Source of the DNA: JAWKXU01 sp964468045
Lineage (GTDB): Bacteria > Pseudomonadota > Alphaproteobacteria > Sphingomonadales > Sphingomonadaceae
Length of the DNA: 64,000 bases
Direction: 5' to 3'
Assembly (NCBI GenBank): GCA_964468045.1
Contig: CAYXTO010000001.1
Location: forward strand, 62,001 to 126,000
Shown here: piece after piece, positions 55,836-63,680 of the stretch
Layout of the letters: every line of letters starts with the position of its first letter
How positions within the stretch are numbered: the stretch's first letter is position 1
Translations under genes and position numbers: made by a program
Notes under the pieces: model-generated
What the model saw: the letters and a program-made list of their open reading frames with translations, nothing else
Databases searched by the model: none
Told to the model about the DNA's origin: nothing

Positions 55836-57540
55836 TGAAGATCGGCTTGACGGGGGGGGGGTGATCGGGCGCTTTCAAATGATCGCCCCAGCGTAGCGTC
55901 AGTTCGCCTGGATTGTTCAGGCCGATGTAATGCTTGCCGGCTTTGAGTATGACGCTCGATCCGCACTGTCGATGCTGGCCATCAAGTATGAATTGACCCT
56001 TGCACTCCAGAGTATAACGGCCTTCGATGATGAGAGAAAAGGCGGCTTGCTTCGTTGCATCTGGCCGTACCACCATTCCGGGCAGGAAAATTGGCCCCCA
56101 ATAATGGATGTAATTGGCCCGTAGCGCTGCTACGTCATCGGGATGCAGCGTGACATTGCGGGGATCGATTGAAGCATCTAGCGCCTGGGTCAGGATTGAA
56201 TGGTTTGCGATAACCATCTTTGGTTGGACTTTGGTAATCAGCGGAGCAATCGCTGGTCGCCCGCTAGCAAGAATACCTTCAATCCCCCAGCTTGACATGA
56301 AGAAACCTGTTTTGGAGAAGGTAGGGATCATTCCACAGCGATCAATATATGGTACTGGTTTTGGAAATATAGAGTGTACAACTGAAGAAATCTTTCTTTG
56401 GGTCGATTGATCCTGAGATTGGATAGAATAGAAATGAATCAAAGGAATACAGCCGATCGAGACTATCGATGTCAGTCGATATAGGGGGCGATCCACCATA
56501 GCCGACAACGCACCCGCCCCAAGCGCGGGTGCAAACAGAATGAAGGGATAGAAATAGGGATAAGCGTTCCGATAGAATAAAAGGCTAGCCAGCGGAGCCA
56601 TTAGTAGCAAAATGATTGAGCCCTGAAGTAAGCGGCGGCCGATAAGCTTTCTGGCGGCGGCCAGGAATCCCCCGAATATTGCAATCGCTGCGAGCGGTGA
56701 AGCGCCGATCCAGTATAGAAAGTACTTTAGGCCAGGAAAAAATTTCTGTGATGCGACGGTCTTTTCGAATGCACCCTTGACGGGTTCAGCATATTGTCCG
56801 CTCGACAGGCTTGAAATGGTTACAAGCTCTGTATGTAATAACCATCCCGCAGCATAGAATGCGCATCCGGACATTCCCCCCAAAGCAAAAAAGAGTAGTA
56901 CACGCTTTATAGGTTCGTTGCTCAGGCGAAGCAGGAGCGCTGCGCCGAAAGCAGGCAAATAGAGTATACTCTTGATCGTAATCAGCAAAGCTATGGCTGT
57001 TGCAAGGCCAGCGATAATCGAAGTGAACCAGCGTAATGGAAGGCGAACAAGCGCGCATAGCGCTGCCATGATGAACATCGCCGCCAAGGGATCGGTCCGG
57101 AAGCTCGCACCGTGACGTAACACAAATCCAGCACCGCAAAAGGCCAGAACGGCATATGCGGCATCGCGTTTGGAGAGAAAACTGCGCCCGGTCAGATACA
57201 GGAATACTAGCGTGACCAGTTCGCACACCAGCATCGCGATACGACCGGCAACGATTTGATCCGCTTCACTTATTGGCAGCATGGCTACCCATGCCAATAG
57301 ATGAACATGGAAGGTTTGAAACGGTGCTAACGGTCTTTCTTGAAGGAACGTATGGATATGACTGAGAAAGAAATATTCATCCCAGTGTATGTTTAAACGA
57401 TATGCGAGCCAAAACTGCATAGCAATGAGCAGAGCAATAAATCCTGAGATTAGCCTGATTTCGCCTATCGGAGAAATTTCGTCGGCTAATGATGCCAAGA
57501 AATGCCTGTATCGTAACACTGAGTTCGAGCCGGCTATCAT
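55825..57540 (-). CDS. GT-C-like membrane glycosyltransferase, AT-rich, with C-tract near its end
   Basis: The 571-residue protein has about 11 hydrophobic segments and an early LNIHWDEYFFLSHIHTF loop, where the acidic pair is typical of GT-C (ArnT/PMT-like) enzymes that use lipid-linked sugars. A C-terminal soluble part has beta-rich periplasmic-like sequence. Codon use and base composition are clearly AT-richer than in both neighbours, suggesting transfer from another genome. Ten C residues (plus strand G, 55852-55861) encode PPPV just before the stop. Function within the glycan locus is inferred. Confidence 0.75.
   Translation of the reverse strand: MIAGSNSVLRYRHFLASLADEISPIGEIRLISGFIALLIAMQFWLAYRLNIHWDEYFFLSHIHTFLQERPLAPFQTFHVHLLAWVAMLPISEADQIVAGRIAMLVCELVTLVFLYLTGRSFLSKRDAAYAVLAFCGAGFVLRHGASFRTDPLAAMFIMAALCALVRLPLRWFTSIIAGLATAIALLITIKSILYLPAFGAALLLRLSNEPIKRVLLFFALGGMSGCAFYAAGWLLHTELVTISSLSSGQYAEPVKGAFEKTVASQKFFPGLKYFLYWIGASPLAAIAIFGGFLAAARKLIGRRLLQGSIILLLMAPLASLLFYRNAYPYFYPFILFAPALGAGALSAMVDRPLYRLTSIVSIGCIPLIHFYSIQSQDQSTQRKISSVVHSIFPKPVPYIDRCGMIPTFSKTGFFMSSWGIEGILASGRPAIAPLITKVQPKMVIANHSILTQALDASIDPRNVTLHPDDVAALRANYIHYWGPIFLPGMVVRPDATKQAAFSLIIEGRYTLECKGQFILDGQHRQCGSSVILKAGKHYIGLNNPGELTLRWGDHLKAPDHPPPVKPIFNGF
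55852..55861. repeat. Homopolymer tract of ten G (ten C on the coding strand)
   Basis: The run is ten G on the plus strand, ten C in the minus-strand gene, 25 bases from its stop. Removing one C shifts the frame so that it runs, in frame, into the ATG of the downstream GT4 gene; adding one C ends the frame at about 55754. Such tracts slip readily in replication and sequencing. Confidence 0.85.
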
Positions 57541-57545
57541 GAGTA

Positions 57546-58559
57546 TTACGCGCGGAAACGTTTCTCAGGGAGATCTTCTGACCCTTGGCATTGCTGGCTA
57601 TCAGTGTGTTGACGCTCGATTTGCTCTTCCAGGCGATGGAGCTTCTCGAGCGTTGCTTCGAGAAGCTTGCGATTGGCCCCGATCAGGTCGGCCAATACAC
57701 CCATAAGCCCGGTAAGCGTTCCCAGCACGAGAAGCGAACCGCCGATCACCAGCGATTGCACATGCCCGCTCGCCTCGCCGTTCAGCCAGAACAGCAGGAA
57801 GCGAACGATAGGGATCATCCCAATGAGAGCGATCAATGCCCCCGCGCCGACAAAAGCGCGCAATGGATTGTAAGTCGTATAGGCTCTGGCGATGGTGATG
57901 CCGGTGTTCAGGATGAATTGCGGGATCGAACGGAACAGGCGGGAAGGGCGGTCTGTCCGATTGGTGCGAACCGGCACGCTGATAACTGCCAGGCGCTTGC
58001 GCCCGGCCTGGATCAGCATATCCGTTGTGTAGCTGAATTCGGTGGTGATGGTGAGGCGCTGCGCGGCTTCGCGGCTGATCGCGCGAAACCCGCTTACGGC
58101 GTCGGTAATGTCGGTGCGGGACAACTTGCGGACAACCGAGCTGCCAAGACGCTGCAGGCGCCGTTTCACCGGTCCGAAATGTGCATTTCCGCTTACGCCG
58201 CGGTCACCGATGACAATATCGGCCTGCCCGGCGATTATGGGCGCCACTATCGTGGCAATATCTTCGCCCGCATATTGGCCGTCGGCGTCGGTATTGACGA
58301 CTATGTCGGCCCCAGCGCGCAGGGCGGCGTCGAGCCCACTCTGGAAGGCCCTCGCCAACCCCCGATTACAGCGATGGCGCACGATGTGATGCACTCCGAA
58401 TAGTCGCGCCTTTTCGGCCGTGCCGTCGCTGCTGCCATCATCGATCACGAGCAGCTCGACGGTGTCCACACCCGGAATCCGGCGAGGCAGCGCCGCAATT
58501 GTTGCGGGGAGACTATCCGCTTCATTGAAGCAGGGAATCTGGATGATCAGCTTCGTCAT
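57546..58559 (-). CDS. Glycosyltransferase family 2, dolichyl-phosphate-mannose-synthase-like
   Basis: The 337-residue protein has a GT2 domain (IIQIPCFNEADSLPATIAALP, LLVIDDGSSDGTAEKA, VVNTDADGQYAGEDIATIV). Two or more C-terminal membrane helices follow (RAFVGAGALIALIGMIPIVRFLLFW, LVIGGSLLVLGTLTGLMGVLADLIGA), the layout of polyprenyl-phosphate sugar synthases. A coiled coil (KLLEATLEKLHRLEEQIERQ) ends it. It may charge a lipid carrier for the GT-C-like protein, whose start is five bases downstream. The ATG at 58559 has an AGGGGG-type site. Confidence 0.9.
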   Translation of the reverse strand: MTKLIIQIPCFNEADSLPATIAALPRRIPGVDTVELLVIDDGSSDGTAEKARLFGVHHIVRHRCNRGLARAFQSGLDAALRAGADIVVNTDADGQYAGEDIATIVAPIIAGQADIVIGDRGVSGNAHFGPVKRRLQRLGSSVVRKLSRTDITDAVSGFRAISREAAQRLTITTEFSYTTDMLIQAGRKRLAVISVPVRTNRTDRPSRLFRSIPQFILNTGITIARAYTTYNPLRAFVGAGALIALIGMIPIVRFLLFWLNGEASGHVQSLVIGGSLLVLGTLTGLMGVLADLIGANRKLLEATLEKLHRLEEQIERQHTDSQQCQGSEDLPEKRFRA

Positions 58560-58724
58560 TTGCCCCCTGGTGCTCGTCTTACTTCGTTCGTTAAGGGCCA
58601 TCATTTAATGTTTGGTAAACCATAAGAGATTGACGAAACGGGTCAAAGACTTCGGGAAAGAGATGAAATCGTCGCAAATTCGGGTATTGGCCTGATCGCG
58701 GGTTGCGCGAGAAGGGATCAAGGC

Positions 58725-59630
58725 TTGCAACATCTGGAAAGAGAGGGGGTGCTGATCGCCGTCACGGGCTTCAGCATGTTCTCGGTCGGAGACGCCATCA
58801 TCAAGACGATCGGCGGCGCGTGGCCGGGGATTGCAGTCGCCGCACTGCGCTTTGTGATAGCGGCGACGGTGCTGGGCACCATTCTTGCCCTTCGGGAAGG
58901 CCGGGCCGCTTTCGTCATGCCCCGGCCAGGCATTCAGCTGATGCGCGGCTTCGGCATGACGGTGGGCACGGCGGCCTTCTTCACCGCGCTGTTCATCATG
59001 CCCATCGTGGAAGCCACCGCCATCTTCTTCGTGAGCCCGATGCTGACCGCGCTGCTCGCCACGCTGGTGCTGGGAGAGCCGGCGCGAAGATCGGTGTGGC
59101 TCGCCACATTGCTCGCCTTTGGCGGGATGCTGGTGCTGATCAGGCCGAATTTCGTGCATTTCGGCTGGGCGGTGCTGCTGCCGCTGGCTGCGGCGATGGG
59201 CATGAGCATGCTGGTGCTTGGCAATCGCATCGCCGCCGGATTGGCGAGCGGGCTCGCCATGCAGTTCTACACCGCGGTCATCGCGGCCGCGATGCTCGGT
59301 ATCGGCACCGGAATCGCCGCCGCGACGGGGCTGGCAGGAATCGAGATCGGCTGGCCCAGCTGGGGCGTGGTCTTGCGCTGCGTATTGGTGGCGTTCACTG
59401 CAAGTTGCGGACACTGGCTGGTCTACACCGCGACCACGCGCGCCGGCGCGGCGGTGATCGCCCCCATGGCCTATGTGCAGCTGCTTGTCGCATTGGCGGC
59501 CGGGTGGCTGGTGTTCGATGACTGGCCCGACACGCTGAGCATGGTCGGCGCGGCGATGATCGTGGGCGCTGGACTGTACTTGTGGCGTTCGGGCCGGGCC
59601 CGGGCCGTCGCGGAGTGCGATGTTCCCTGA
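58725..59630 (+). CDS. DMT/EamA transporter (probable TTG start)
   Basis: The 301-residue protein has ten hydrophobic segments in two EamA halves. They start with LIAVTGFSMFSVGDAIIKTIGGAWPGIAVAALRFVIAATVLGTIL and include IMPIVEATAIFFVSPMLTALLATLVLGE. The frame opens at TTG 58725; no ATG gives the full first helix, and GAAGGG/AAGG precedes the TTG. Its 3' end overlaps the HNH gene by 11 bases. The substrate is unknown. Confidence 0.87.
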   Translation: MQHLEREGVLIAVTGFSMFSVGDAIIKTIGGAWPGIAVAALRFVIAATVLGTILALREGRAAFVMPRPGIQLMRGFGMTVGTAAFFTALFIMPIVEATAIFFVSPMLTALLATLVLGEPARRSVWLATLLAFGGMLVLIRPNFVHFGWAVLLPLAAAMGMSMLVLGNRIAAGLASGLAMQFYTAVIAAAMLGIGTGIAAATGLAGIEIGWPSWGVVLRCVLVAFTASCGHWLVYTATTRAGAAVIAPMAYVQLLVALAAGWLVFDDWPDTLSMVGAAMIVGAGLYLWRSGRARAVAECDVP

Positions 59631-59910
59631 TCCGCAGGGGTCGGGCGGCGATTGCTGGCTCTGCGGCCGTCCATTGGGGCGCCGTGTCGAATGGCACCAT
59701 CCCGTTCCCAGGAGCCGGGGAGGGCGCGAGGTGGTACCGCTTCACCCGATCTGCCATCGCACGATACATGCGACATTCGGCAATGCGGAGCTGGCGCGCA
59801 TCGGGAGCGCTGCGGAATTGATGAGGGAGCATGTGGAGATCGCCAAATTCCTGCAATGGATTAAGGGGAAACCACCGGATTTTCATGCACCGACGCGCAG
59901 CAGGCGGTGA
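59620..59910 (+). CDS. HNH-type putative nuclease
   Basis: The 96-residue protein has a zinc-type HNH motif: CWLCGRPLGRRVEWHHPVPRSRGG supplies the CxxC knuckle and HH, and LHPICHRTIHATF the second Cys/His pair. The compact form resembles HNH proteins with no flanking domains. It is translated through an 11-base overlap with the transporter gene. Whether it cuts DNA is unknown; a housekeeping role is possible, as it is not next to a restriction or phage gene. Confidence 0.85.
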   Translation: MFPDPQGSGGDCWLCGRPLGRRVEWHHPVPRSRGGREVVPLHPICHRTIHATFGNAELARIGSAAELMREHVEIAKFLQWIKGKPPDFHAPTRSRR

Positions 59911-59925
59911 ACGAGGAGGCAGTGA

Positions 59926-60924
59926 ATGCTCGATACCAGGCTGACAGCGCGCTTTGGGCTGACAAGCCCCATGATGCTCGCTCCCATGGCCTTGTCGGCC
60001 GGCGGGGAACTGGCGGCGGCCTGTGCCCAGGCGGGCGCGTTCGGGATGGTCGGCGGTGGTTATGGCGATCTCGAATGGACCAGCCGCGAATGGAATATTG
60101 CCACACAGCGGCTCAATGGTTCGGTTTCGGCGGAACGGATCGGATGCGGTTTCATCACATGGAGGCTCGACCTGGATGCATCCGCGCTGGACTGGGTGTT
60201 GGATCAGCCCCTGCGGCCTCGCGCGATCTTCCTCTCCTTCGGCGACCCGCGCCCCTATGCGGGGCGAATTGCCGAGGCGGGAGTTATGCTCGTATGCCAG
60301 ATCCAGCGGATGGCCCAATTGCCGCAATGCGTGGAAGCGGGCGCAGCGATCATCGTGGCGCAAGGAGCGGAGGCTGGCGGCCATGGCGCTGCCGGCCATG
60401 ATGCGCGCAGCAGCTTCACGCTGGTTCCGGAGGTGGCTGACTGGCTGAGCCGCCATGCGCCAGACACGCTGTTGCTCGGCGCGGGCGGCGTGGCGGATGG
60501 CCGTGGCCTGGCCGCGATGCTGATGCTGGGCGCGGACGGCGCGGTCGTCGGGACGCGCTTGTGGGCTGCCAGGGAAAGCCTCGCGATGAAAGGTGCGCTG
60601 GACGCCGCGATCGAGGCCAATGGCGATGCAACCGCACGCAGCGGAATCTTCGATGTGCTGCGCCGCAAGAACTGGCCGGAAGAATATGATTTCCGGGCAC
60701 TGCGCAATGCGATGCATCGGGAATGGGAAGGGCGGTTGGAAGAACTGAGAAACGATCCTGCGGCTGCACGCGCGCAATTCGATGCGGCTCTCAAGGCGGG
60801 AGATTTCAGCGTAGCCCATGTCCCCGTCGGCGAGGGGGTCGGCTTGATCCAGGATGCCCCATCAGCCGCCGAACTGCTCGATCGGATCACGCGGGATGCA
60901 GCCCGCCTGCTGGGCGAAGCCTGA
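59926..60924 (+). CDS. Nitronate monooxygenase-like flavoprotein
   Basis: The 332-residue protein is a TIM-barrel FMN enzyme of the nitronate monooxygenase/2-nitropropane dioxygenase family. It has MLAPMALSAGGELAAACAQAGAFGMVGGGYG, VAQGAEAGGHGA (the catalytic-His-like motif) and LLLGAGGVADGRGLAAMLMLGADGAVVGTRL, the phosphate-binding end. It would oxidise nitronates or act as an enoyl reductase-like enzyme. It ends nine bases before a strong hairpin. Confidence 0.88.
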   Translation: MLDTRLTARFGLTSPMMLAPMALSAGGELAAACAQAGAFGMVGGGYGDLEWTSREWNIATQRLNGSVSAERIGCGFITWRLDLDASALDWVLDQPLRPRAIFLSFGDPRPYAGRIAEAGVMLVCQIQRMAQLPQCVEAGAAIIVAQGAEAGGHGAAGHDARSSFTLVPEVADWLSRHAPDTLLLGAGGVADGRGLAAMLMLGADGAVVGTRLWAARESLAMKGALDAAIEANGDATARSGIFDVLRRKNWPEEYDFRALRNAMHREWEGRLEELRNDPAAARAQFDAALKAGDFSVAHVPVGEGVGLIQDAPSAAELLDRITRDAARLLGEA

Positions 60925-60932
60925 AAGCACGA

Positions 60933-60967
60933 CGCCCCGCGATGGAACTGAGGCCGATCGCGGGGCG
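60933..60967. terminator. Convergent hairpin between the NMO-like gene and atpC
   Basis: CGCCCCGCGAT (60933-60943) and ATCGCGGGGCG (60957-60967) are perfect complements around a 13-base loop. It sits in the gap between two convergent stop codons. Neither tail is strongly T-rich, but the 11-pair stem makes it a good bidirectional terminator candidate. Confidence 0.7.
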
Positions 60968-61003
60968 CTGCTGGTCTGTTGACCGGGATGAGAAAGCGGG
61001 TGG

Positions 61004-61261
61004 TTAGCCCTCGACGTGCTCGGCCAGCACGGTGAGGCCATTGGCCCCGACTTCCGCGAAGCCGCCGCGCACCTGGATTTCCTCGGGCTGACTGCCTTCG
61101 GTCTTGTAGATCTGGACGGCGCCATCGCGGATCGTGGACATGAAAGGCGCATGGCCTTCCAGCACGCCGAATTCGCCTTCCGTGCCCGGGACGACCACCA
61201 TGTGGACGTCCTCGGAACGGACCAGCTTGGCCGGCGTGACGAGTTCGAAGTGCAGAGCCAT
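61004..61261 (-). CDS. atpC: ATP synthase F1 epsilon subunit, short form
   Basis: The 85-residue protein contains only the N-terminal beta-sandwich of epsilon (LHFELVTPAKLVRSEDVHMVVVPGTEGEFGVLEGHAPFMSTIRDG). It lacks the C-terminal two-helix regulatory domain found in E. coli. Short epsilon is typical of several alphaproteobacteria; inhibition of ATP hydrolysis by the epsilon helix would then not be possible. It follows atpD by two bases and ends the operon. Confidence 0.95.
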   Translation of the reverse strand: MALHFELVTPAKLVRSEDVHMVVVPGTEGEFGVLEGHAPFMSTIRDGAVQIYKTEGSQPEEIQVRGGFAEVGANGLTVLAEHVEG

Positions 61262-61263
61262 TA

Positions 61264-62721
61264 TCAGGCGTCCTCAGCCAGCTTCTTGGCCTTCTCGACC
61301 GCTTCGTCGATGCCGCCGACCATGTAGAAGGCCGCTTCCGGCAGATGGTCATATTCGCCGTCGACGACAGCCTTGAAGGACTTCACCGTGTCTTCGATCT
61401 GCACGAACTTGCCGGGGATGCCGGTGAAGACTTCGGCGACGTGGAACGGCTGCGACAGGAACTTTTGGATCTTGCGGGCGCGGGCGACGGTGAGCTTATC
61501 TTCTTCGGACAGCTCATCCATGCCCAGGATCGCGATGATGTCCTGCAGAGACTTGTACTTCTGCAGGGTTTCCTGAACGCGACGGGCGGTTTCGTAGTGC
61601 TCCTGGCCCACGACGCGCGGTTCGAGCACGCGGCTGGTGGAGTCGAGCGGGTCAACCGCCGGATAGATGCCCAGTTCCGAGATCGCGCGGTTCAGCGTGG
61701 TCGTGGCGTCGAGGTGGGCAAAGGAGGTTGCCGGGGCAGGGTCGGTGAGGTCGTCGGCAGGCACGTAGATTGCCTGCACCGAGGTGATCGAGCCCTTGGT
61801 GGTGGAGGTGATGCGTTCCTGCAGCGCGCCCATGTCGGTCGACAGGGTCGGCTGATAGCCCACTGCCGAAGGAATACGGCCGAGCAGGGCGGACACTTCC
61901 GAGCCCGCTTGGGTGAAGCGGAAGATATTGTCCACGAAGAACAGCACGTCCTGGCCCTCCTGGTCGCGGAAGTATTCGGCCATGGTCAGGCCGGAGAGCG
62001 CGACGCGGGCGCGGGCGCCCGGCGGTTCGTTCATCTGGCCGAACACCAGCGCCACCTTGGAGCCTTCCGACGTGGCGTTGCCATCGGCGTCCTTGGCGAT
62101 AACGCCGGCGTCGAGGAATTCGTGGTAGAGGTCGTTGCCTTCGCGGGTACGCTCACCCACGCCGGCGAACACGGACACGCCGCCGTGGCCCTTGGCGATG
62201 TTGTTGATCAGTTCCTGGATCAGCACGGTCTTGCCCACGCCGGCGCCGCCGAACAGGCCGATCTTGCCGCCCTTGGCGTAGGGGGCGAGCAGGTCGATCA
62301 CCTTGATGCCGGTGACGAGAATGGCGGCTTCGGTCGACTGGTCCACGAACAGCGGAGCTTCCGCATGGATCGGCGCCTTCTGGTCCGCATTGACCGGGCC
62401 GCGCTCGTCGATCGGCTCGCCAACCACGTTGAGAATGCGGCCGAGGGTCTTCGGACCGACCGGCACGGAGATCTGGGCGCCGGTGCTGATCACCTGCTGA
62501 CCACGGGTCAGGCCCTCGGTCGCATCCATGGCGATGGTGCGCACGGTGTTCTCGCCGAGGTGCTGGGCGACCTCGAGCACGAGGCGCTGGCCGTTGTTGT
62601 CGGTTTCGAGCGCGGTGAGGATCGCCGGCAGCTCGCCTTCGAAGGTCACGTCGACGACGGCGCCGATGACCTGGCTGATCGTGCCATTGGTGGTCTTGTT
62701 GAGAACGGGAGCGGTGGCCAT
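61264..62721 (-). CDS. atpD: ATP synthase F1 beta subunit
   Basis: The 485-residue protein has the catalytic Walker A GLFGGAGVGKTVLIQELI. It also has GERTREGNDLYHEFLDAGV (catalytic Glu), LSGLTMAEYFRDQEGQDVLFFVDNIFRFTQAGSEVSALLGRIPSAVGYQPTL and the C-terminal FLSQPFHVAEVFTGIPGKFV. It forms the catalytic sites of F1. The gene lies between atpG and atpC in the canonical order atpA-atpG-atpD-atpC on the minus strand. Confidence 0.98.
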   Translation of the reverse strand: MATAPVLNKTTNGTISQVIGAVVDVTFEGELPAILTALETDNNGQRLVLEVAQHLGENTVRTIAMDATEGLTRGQQVISTGAQISVPVGPKTLGRILNVVGEPIDERGPVNADQKAPIHAEAPLFVDQSTEAAILVTGIKVIDLLAPYAKGGKIGLFGGAGVGKTVLIQELINNIAKGHGGVSVFAGVGERTREGNDLYHEFLDAGVIAKDADGNATSEGSKVALVFGQMNEPPGARARVALSGLTMAEYFRDQEGQDVLFFVDNIFRFTQAGSEVSALLGRIPSAVGYQPTLSTDMGALQERITSTTKGSITSVQAIYVPADDLTDPAPATSFAHLDATTTLNRAISELGIYPAVDPLDSTSRVLEPRVVGQEHYETARRVQETLQKYKSLQDIIAILGMDELSEEDKLTVARARKIQKFLSQPFHVAEVFTGIPGKFVQIEDTVKSFKAVVDGEYDHLPEAAFYMVGGIDEAVEKAKKLAEDA

Positions 62722-62746
62722 TTTCGTTTCCTTGCCTTGAATCTCT

Positions 62747-62796
62747 TACAGCGCTTCGGCGCCAACTTCGATTGTTGCTACAGCGCTTCCGCGCCA
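62747..62796. repeat. 18-bp direct repeat at the atpG 3' end
   Basis: TACAGCGCTTCGGCGCCA (62747-62764) and TACAGCGCTTCCGCGCCA (62779-62796) match at 17 of 18 bases, 32 bases apart. The second copy contains the atpG stop and last codons (GAEAL), and the first repeats them in the atpG-atpD gap. It looks like a partial duplication of the gene end. Confidence 0.7.
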
Positions 62797-63656
62797 GCAA
62801 TGATTTCGATGAGCTCGGTGGTGATCGCGGCCTGGCGGCTGCGGTTGTACTGGATGGTCAGCTTGTTGATCAGGTCGCCCGCATTGCGGGTGGCATTGTC
62901 CATCGCGGTCATCGACGCGCCTTGCTCGGATGCGGAATTTTCGAGCAGTGCCCCGAAGATCTGCGTCTTCAGGTAGCGCGGCAGCAATTCGGCCAGGATG
63001 GCTTCTTCGTCCGGTTCGTATTCCACGACCGCGCCGGAATTGTCTTCGGCGGTAGCCTCGGGGGCGGGGACCGGGATGATCTGCTGCGTGGTCGGAATCT
63101 GGGCCAGGGCCGACTGGAAGCGCGAGAAGAACAGGTGCGCGACATCGAACTTGCCCGCTTCGTACATCTCGACCAGTTCGTCGGCGATCCGTTCCGCTTC
63201 GCCGTAACCCGGTTCGCGCACATCGGTGGTGTCGAACATCCGGGAGACGTTGTCCGGCCATGCGCGGCGGATCGGGGCGCGGCCCTTGCGGCCGATCAGG
63301 TAGAAATCCACCTGCTTGCCCTGGGCTTTCAGCTCGCTCGCCTTGGCAAGAGCCGCACGAACGATGTTGGAGTTGAACGCACCGGCGAGGCCCTTGTCCG
63401 AATTGGCCACGACCAGCAGGTGGCGCTGATCCGCGCCGGTGCCGGCCAGCAGCCTGGGTGCGTTGTCACTGCCGCCGACCTTGCTGGCCAGGCTGGCCAT
63501 GACCGCCGCCAGCCGCTGGGCGAAGGGACGCGCGGCCTCGGCCGCGGCCTGCGCCTTGCGCAGCTTCGCGGCAGCGACCATCTGCTTGGCCTTGGTGATC
63601 TTCTGGGTCGACTTGACCGAGTTGATCCGGCCCTTGAGTTCCTTAAGCGAGGCCAT
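62778..63656 (-). CDS. atpG: ATP synthase F1 gamma subunit
   Basis: The 292-residue protein has the gamma N-terminal coiled-coil SLKELKGRINSVKSTQKITKAKQMVAAAKLRKA and the C-terminal helix SEQGASMTAMDNATRNAGDLINKLTIQYNRSRQAAITTELIEIIAGAEAL. It is the central rotor of F1. A central insertion (about residues 190-215, EATAEDNSGAVVEYEPDEE) fits the alphaproteobacterial form. It follows atpA by 24 bases. Confidence 0.97.
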   Translation of the reverse strand: MASLKELKGRINSVKSTQKITKAKQMVAAAKLRKAQAAAEAARPFAQRLAAVMASLASKVGGSDNAPRLLAGTGADQRHLLVVANSDKGLAGAFNSNIVRAALAKASELKAQGKQVDFYLIGRKGRAPIRRAWPDNVSRMFDTTDVREPGYGEAERIADELVEMYEAGKFDVAHLFFSRFQSALAQIPTTQQIIPVPAPEATAEDNSGAVVEYEPDEEAILAELLPRYLKTQIFGALLENSASEQGASMTAMDNATRNAGDLINKLTIQYNRSRQAAITTELIEIIAGAEAL

Positions 63657-63680
63657 GACGGCTCCCTACTGGCTGATGTC

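Noticed and set aside
58605..58619. TTAA-N7-TAAA between the GT2 gene and the DMT transporter, a possible CtrA site
   Set aside because: It has one mismatch to TTAA-N7-TTAA and no supporting context; such matches are expected by chance in this AT-rich gap.
58605..59414. A 269-codon minus-strand frame opposite the DMT transporter
   Set aside because: It is a mirror of the real plus-strand gene, rich in His, Arg and Gln with no domain, as expected for an antisense frame of a membrane protein gene.
62153..63261. Long alternative minus-strand frames over atpD and atpG
   Set aside because: They are out-of-frame translations of atpD and atpG, Arg-rich and without any domain.
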